64,000 bases of DNA from Brettanomyces bruxellensis (Eukaryota; Ascomycota; Pichiomycetes; Pichiales; Pichiaceae): assembly GCF_011074885.1 (NCBI RefSeq), contig NC_054689.1:2294001-2358000 (forward strand), in the 5' to 3' direction. Shown here piece after piece: positions 59,790-64,000 of the stretch (position 1 is the stretch's first letter; each line of letters opens with the position of its first letter). Under the pieces are notes generated by a model. It worked only from the letters and a program-made list of their open reading frames with translations, was not told the DNA's origin and made no database searches. A program made the position numbers and the translations under genes.

Positions 59790-61223
59790 ATGAGTCTTGC
59801 GAATACGCTTTTGGGTGATATATCGAGTGATGACGAATCGGATATTGATGATAATCAAATTGAGAACACAAATGATAGCAAAAGTATGAACTTAGTGCAA
59901 GCATCTACCTCAGATGGTAGATTAGCGCATATAGACAACTCTCTGTGCCACAAGTATATGCCGATGCTAAAATCATTACAAAACTTAGTTGCCGAGTTAA
60001 ACTCCGAGGTCAGTTTCACCACATTGGCAAATAAGTTGGATTTAATAACGAAGGCCAATGAAATATTAGGGAAATCAAGAGATTGCATACGATCTATACA
60101 TACGTTCATAAAGATACGATACAAACCGATATGGTCAGACCTTGATACTCTTATTCCAAATCCAATAAACTTTGCCAAGGTTATTATGGTGGTAAAAGAC
60201 GATATTGACAGTGTTTCTTCGAAAGGTGAGGAATTGTCCACATTTTTAAAGAAAGATGAAATATTAGGACTAACTGTATCCGCTTCCTCCATGGTTGAGC
60301 TACCTACAGAGCAAAGAAACTCTGAAATCATTGAGGTGATAATACCAGCCTGCAAATTATTGACTGATTTTAGTGATGGAATTGAGATAGTTGAAGCCTT
60401 TTTAACTAAAGCTGCGTATTTATTGACTCCAAATGTTACCGCTCTTGTTGGACCGCATATTGCAGCACAGCTTTTAGCCACATTGGGATTGGATGGTTTG
60501 ATTAAAACTCCTGCATGTAATCTTCCAAATCTTGGAGCTAATGATTCTGCTACAGGTGTACACTCAACGAGAATTAAAAGAGGCTTTATATATAACTGTG
60601 AGTTGGTTCAATCTGTTTCCATGGATTATAGAAAGCAGGCTATGCGGCAGGTATCTGCAAAAGTGATATTAGCTGCGAGGATCGATTTTTCGCAAAGAGG
60701 ATCAGCCAAGGAGGACAGATTCGGTAAAGAATGGTATAATGAGATTGCTTCAAAACTAGAAAAGATTCAGGCTCCTCCAGAAAATCATCAGATGAAGCCT
60801 TTGCCGAAACCAGTGGACAAGAAATCTGCAAAGCGTGCTGGTCGGCGGTTCAGAAAGCAAAAGGAAAAAATGAAGATGTCGAAACTCGAAGAAGCCAAAA
60901 ACAAAATGCCGTTTTACAAGGCTGAAGACACAGAAATGGATGAGTTTGGAAATGAAATTGGCTTAGGAATGGCTAGTAAGTTTTCTTCGTCCAAAGGGGC
61001 ATACAGAAATTTATCTATTGCGGACACACATCGTCCACAAATTACAAAAGGATTAGCCCAAAAGCTGGAAAGCTTTATTCCGGCAAATACCGAACATCAA
61101 AGTTCAAAGTTGGTGTCGCTACTTGAAAGCAATGATAAAGCATCATACAATACGGCAAATACTGAGATGTCGGAAAGGCCTAAGAAGATTAGGAAGATCG
61201 AGGATGGCCGAAATGGATATTAA
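59790..61223 (+). CDS. PRP31: Pre-mRNA splicing factor PRP31
   Basis: U4/U6 snRNP protein; its Nop domain binds the 15.5K/Snu13-U4 complex and stabilises the tri-snRNP. The 477-residue protein has an acidic start (GDISSDDESDIDD), a helical region (about 60-200), and the Nop domain around residues 205-290. That domain contains LLTPNVTALVGPHIAAQLLA and GFIYNCELVQS. A basic C-terminal tail follows with KRAGRRFRKQKEKMKMSKLE, like the Prp31 tail. The first ATG is 59790 (an upstream TTG was ignored). Length is near the yeast 494. Confidence 0.9.
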   Translation: MSLANTLLGDISSDDESDIDDNQIENTNDSKSMNLVQASTSDGRLAHIDNSLCHKYMPMLKSLQNLVAELNSEVSFTTLANKLDLITKANEILGKSRDCIRSIHTFIKIRYKPIWSDLDTLIPNPINFAKVIMVVKDDIDSVSSKGEELSTFLKKDEILGLTVSASSMVELPTEQRNSEIIEVIIPACKLLTDFSDGIEIVEAFLTKAAYLLTPNVTALVGPHIAAQLLATLGLDGLIKTPACNLPNLGANDSATGVHSTRIKRGFIYNCELVQSVSMDYRKQAMRQVSAKVILAARIDFSQRGSAKEDRFGKEWYNEIASKLEKIQAPPENHQMKPLPKPVDKKSAKRAGRRFRKQKEKMKMSKLEEAKNKMPFYKAEDTEMDEFGNEIGLGMASKFSSSKGAYRNLSIADTHRPQITKGLAQKLESFIPANTEHQSSKLVSLLESNDKASYNTANTEMSERPKKIRKIEDGRNGY

Positions 61224-62055
61224 TTGAATGTTTGGTCTGACATGATATTTGACAGTTAAAAGATCGGAAATAAGTATGTAAAATAATTAAATCAAATAAT
61301 ATGTAGGATTTGTAATTCTGTTCATAGTATCTACTTTGACATATTTTGACGTTTTATTGTTTACGCACATTACGTATTGTGAATACAGCGTTACTGCCTA
61401 AAAATAAGCAGTTATACTTCACTTGATAAATATTCTTATTTCAGATTTAAAGTCTTTTCTAGTTTGAATCACAACAACAAAGAAGCATGTCGTCCAATCA
61501 AAATAAATGAAACTCGAGACTTGCATTTACTCCTTGCTCTTGGGAAGTATCACCCAAAATTCTTTTCTCTTTCCCTTAAGCTGAAGTTTTTTTTTTAATT
61601 GATTGAAAAGTACAAAGCTAGTGAGTGAGAGTAGAAGTAATGATACCAAATGAGTAAAAAAAAGTAATTTGAAACGTGATTCCGCAATTGGCAAAATGTA
61701 AATATAAATTATTTTCCTCATTTAGAAACAAATCAATTTTCGGCGCTTTGGGACACAAATCATTGCATTCATTTTTACTATTCTTATTTTTTTCCCCCTT
61801 CCATTGCTTTATAGAATCAAGTTGCTTTCACTCTTCTTTGCATACTGATCTCAAGTTTGATTCTATTCTGCTCTTGGTATATTATTACAACCAATCCATC
61901 TTGCAATAATTGAATCGAAGCAATTCCCTTCCATCATACTTTGCTTAAACTACTTTGCTTTAATATCAACCTGCTTTGAAGTCTGCCTTATACTTATCTT
62001 ATTAAACTCGTCATTTCACAAACGATCAAACAAACTCACAAACTTGTTTTACAGA
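61224..62055. other. Spacer PRP31 3' flank/DBF2 5' flank
   Basis: An 832-base A/T-rich spacer. The DBF2 leader ends in TTTTACAGA just ahead of the ATG, a 3' splice-site-like string, but I see no 5' site or branch point and the downstream ATG is in a normal place, so I do not call an intron. No other gene recognised. Confidence 0.4.
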
Positions 62056-63879
62056 ATGACTCTAGTGGGAAACTTGTTCGCAGGACGAAGTTCTGAAAAG
62101 GAATCCAACTATGTTGATGAGCTTTCGAGAGATGTTGAAAACTTAAGATTTGGACCACTTGATCCTTCTACTCCTTCCAGAAGTCCATATAAGAATGAAG
62201 ATGATAATCATGCCAATGACAGCTCGTTCATGTCGATATGCAGCTCTCCAGCGAGCAACAGATCATCTCCAAAACATCACACAGCATTCAATAAAGAGAA
62301 TGCTATTCCATCCAGTCCAAATAGGAAGAGTTTGATACCGGAACTTCCAAGATTGACACATCAACATAACAAGTTCAACTCTCCGGAAAGGAAGAAGCTT
62401 GACAAGGTGTTTTTCAGCAAGAAGAACTCGCCAAAGACAAAGAGGCTTGTTACATTATGCCAGATGTACTTCTTAGACTATTACTGCGATCTGTTTGACT
62501 ATGTTATTGGAAGGAGAGAGAGAATTACACAAGTTGAAGGTGCTCTGGGCGACATTGCGGAACCACAGAGATCGTTGCAATGGAAAAACTATATTGGCCG
62601 TGAGAGGGCATTCTTACGCAAGAAGAGAACGAAACCAAGAAACAGAGACTTCCACATTATGACACAGGTTGGTCAAGGTGGATATGGACAGGTGTTTTTG
62701 GCAAAAAAGAAGGACACGAAGGAATTGTGCGCTTTGAAAGTTCTGAACAAAAGACTCCTGTCGAGAACGGACGAGACAAGACACGTGTTAACTGAGCGTG
62801 ACATTCTTACAAACACTCGCTCTGTTTGGTTGGTGAAGCTTTTCTATGCTTTCCAAGATAAGGAAAACCTATACATGGCAATGGAGTTTGTTCCTGGCGG
62901 TGACTTCCGTACATTGCTCAACAATGCTGGATATCTCATACCGCAGCATGCCCGTTTCTACATCAGTGAAATGTTTGCTGCAGTGAATGCTTTACATCAG
63001 TTGGGATACACGCACAGAGACTTGAAGCCAGAGAATTTCTTAATTGATGCAAAGGGCCACATCAAGTTGACTGACTTTGGTTTGGCAGCAGGTTCTGTAT
63101 GTGCCGACAGAATAGAAAGCATGAAAATGAGGTTGAACCAAGTCAAAGACCTGCAGTATTTACCGAGGGAACGCAGCGTGAAGGAAAGACAAGAGCAGTA
63201 CAGATCTTTGAGAGCCAGAGATATCCACTATGCAAATTCCATAGTAGGATCTCCAGACTACATGGCTCTTGAAGTGCTGGAAGGAAAACCCTATGACTAC
63301 ACTGTTGACTACTGGTCCTTGGGTTGCATGCTTTTTGAAGCTTTGGTTGGATACACCCCTTTTTCGGGAAGAAATTCTAACGAGACATACTCCAACTTGA
63401 AACATTGGAGATCTGTTCTTCGTAGGCCAAGGTATGAAGATAACAGATACGTGTTTAGCGATAGAACATGGGACTTGATCACACATTTAATAGCCTCGCC
63501 TAATACTAGGTTGAGAACTTTCAAGCAGGTGATGGCGATGCCATACTTTTCGGAAGTGGACTGGTCAACTCTTAGAGAAAGAATTCCACCATTTACGCCA
63601 CAGCTTGATAGTGATGAGGATGCTGGCTACTTTGATGACTTCACAAATGAGGGTGATATGGCCAAGTATAAGGATGTTATGGCCAAGAGAGAAAAGGATG
63701 AAAGACTGGCAAGAAATACAACAATTAACGATCAGAAGAATTTCGTTGGTTTTACGTTCAAGCATAAAGATAATCCAAGCTCGAATCCAAACAAGATTTT
63801 GTCCCCAATTATGCTTAATGGCAGAGATTACCAGGCCGAAATTGGTCGCTATAATGAACCTTTTGGTACGTTGTATTGA
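62056..63879 (+). CDS. DBF2: Mitotic exit network kinase DBF2/DBF20
   Basis: NDR/LATS-family protein kinase, activated by Cdc15 and Mob1, that releases Cdc14 and controls cytokinesis. The 607-residue protein has a Ser/Pro-rich N-terminus and a Mob1-binding region with VTLCQMYFLDYYCDLFDYVI. The kinase domain begins GQGGYGQVF (about 206), then ALKVL lysine, HRDLKPENF, DFG (about 340) and the activation site Ser399 in VGSPDYMALE. The C-terminal FTPQLDSDEDAGYFDDF and hydrophobic motif VGFTFKHK (Thr567) fit Dbf2, not Cbk1. The insert between DFG and the activation site is also Dbf2-like. The first ATG is 62056; an upstream TTG was ignored. Dbf2 and Dbf20 are duplicates of the Saccharomyces lineage, so this is likely their single counterpart. 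Confidence 0.93.
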   Translation: MTLVGNLFAGRSSEKESNYVDELSRDVENLRFGPLDPSTPSRSPYKNEDDNHANDSSFMSICSSPASNRSSPKHHTAFNKENAIPSSPNRKSLIPELPRLTHQHNKFNSPERKKLDKVFFSKKNSPKTKRLVTLCQMYFLDYYCDLFDYVIGRRERITQVEGALGDIAEPQRSLQWKNYIGRERAFLRKKRTKPRNRDFHIMTQVGQGGYGQVFLAKKKDTKELCALKVLNKRLLSRTDETRHVLTERDILTNTRSVWLVKLFYAFQDKENLYMAMEFVPGGDFRTLLNNAGYLIPQHARFYISEMFAAVNALHQLGYTHRDLKPENFLIDAKGHIKLTDFGLAAGSVCADRIESMKMRLNQVKDLQYLPRERSVKERQEQYRSLRARDIHYANSIVGSPDYMALEVLEGKPYDYTVDYWSLGCMLFEALVGYTPFSGRNSNETYSNLKHWRSVLRRPRYEDNRYVFSDRTWDLITHLIASPNTRLRTFKQVMAMPYFSEVDWSTLRERIPPFTPQLDSDEDAGYFDDFTNEGDMAKYKDVMAKREKDERLARNTTINDQKNFVGFTFKHKDNPSSNPNKILSPIMLNGRDYQAEIGRYNEPFGTLY

Positions 63880-64000
63880 GATTGTTTTTTTGGTGCTTGT
63901 CAAATGTACCGAGAACTAGAAAGAGACGGGTGTTAAATCTTACCATTAATACACTTGGGTGTACGACTTGGTGTTTTTACTGTTGTGAATCCATCTTATC

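Noticed and set aside
62047..62058. 3' splice-site-like TTTTACAGA just before DBF2
   Set aside because: No matching 5' site or branch point was seen, and the ATG that follows gives a normal protein.
62056..63879. CBK1 as identity of the last kinase
   Set aside because: It is an NDR-family kinase, but the Mob1-binding segment, VGSPDYMALE, FTPQLDSDEDAGYFDDF and VGFTFKHK are those of Dbf2/Dbf20. The Gln-rich Cbk1 N-terminus is missing.
1..64000. tRNA genes, LTR elements, CRISPR arrays, centromere
   Set aside because: No A-box/B-box pair, no LTR ends with target duplications, no repeat-spacer array. Centromeres of this clade have no motif I can recognise by eye.

Overview
The window is budding-yeast nuclear DNA. 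It carries 25 protein-coding genes, almost all uninterrupted, with A/T-rich spacers, frequent poly(dA:dT) tracts and roughly one gene per 2.5 kb. No tRNA, rRNA, transposon or CRISPR array was found. CTG is read as leucine at conserved positions (for example 63277-63279 in the DBF2 kinase domain), which argues against the CUG-Ser Candida/Debaryomyces clade. Gene content and long spacers fit the Pichiaceae (Brettanomyces/Dekkera, Pichia, Ogataea). Brettanomyces is my best guess, but that is an impression and not a proof. Gene names below are those of the S. cerevisiae counterparts, recognised by reading the proteins. Several open frames extend upstream of the first ATG, so I set starts at the first in-frame ATG.

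Layout: 0-9 kb, membrane transport: UGA4 (GABA permease, -), VPH1 (V-ATPase subunit a, -), PNS1 (choline-transporter-like, +). 9-20 kb: an NRG1-like zinc-finger repressor with a 2.3 kb upstream spacer, HEM13 (heme), MNN4 (mannan phosphorylation) and a rhomboid protease. 20-31 kb: ADP1 (ABC transporter, apparent frameshift), SFM1 (Rps3 methyltransferase), OSM1/FRD1 (fumarate reductase), a DUF4336 metallo-beta-lactamase-like protein and a GMPPA-type nucleotidyltransferase. 31-37 kb, genome maintenance: MSH6 (apparent frameshift) and RAD24. 37-46 kb: GRX3/4, an EFG1/PHD1-type APSES regulator with a 3.3 kb upstream spacer, and SPE2 (polyamines). 47-64 kb: NPL6/RSC7, TPC1, then NOC4, RIX1, RRP46, VAS1 and PRP31 (ribosome assembly, RNA decay, translation, splicing), and finally the mitotic-exit kinase DBF2 (not CBK1).

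I did not find a new multi-gene system; this is ordinary core-genome sequence. The points most worth a second look are: (i) three genes that each look one base short (MSH6, ADP1, and the start of MNN4), which are either residual sequence errors or real lesions, the MSH6 one with mutator consequences; (ii) a HEM13 whose family signature has three substitutions, including the signature histidine; (iii) an 11-bp A-tract array in phase with the DNA helix; (iv) a G-rich, strand-skewed spacer with a G-quadruplex motif; (v) a short uORF just ahead of SPE2; and (vi) regulatory motifs that match gene function (GATA sites at UGA4, MCB sites at MSH6, RRPE-like sites in the ribosome-biogenesis block).
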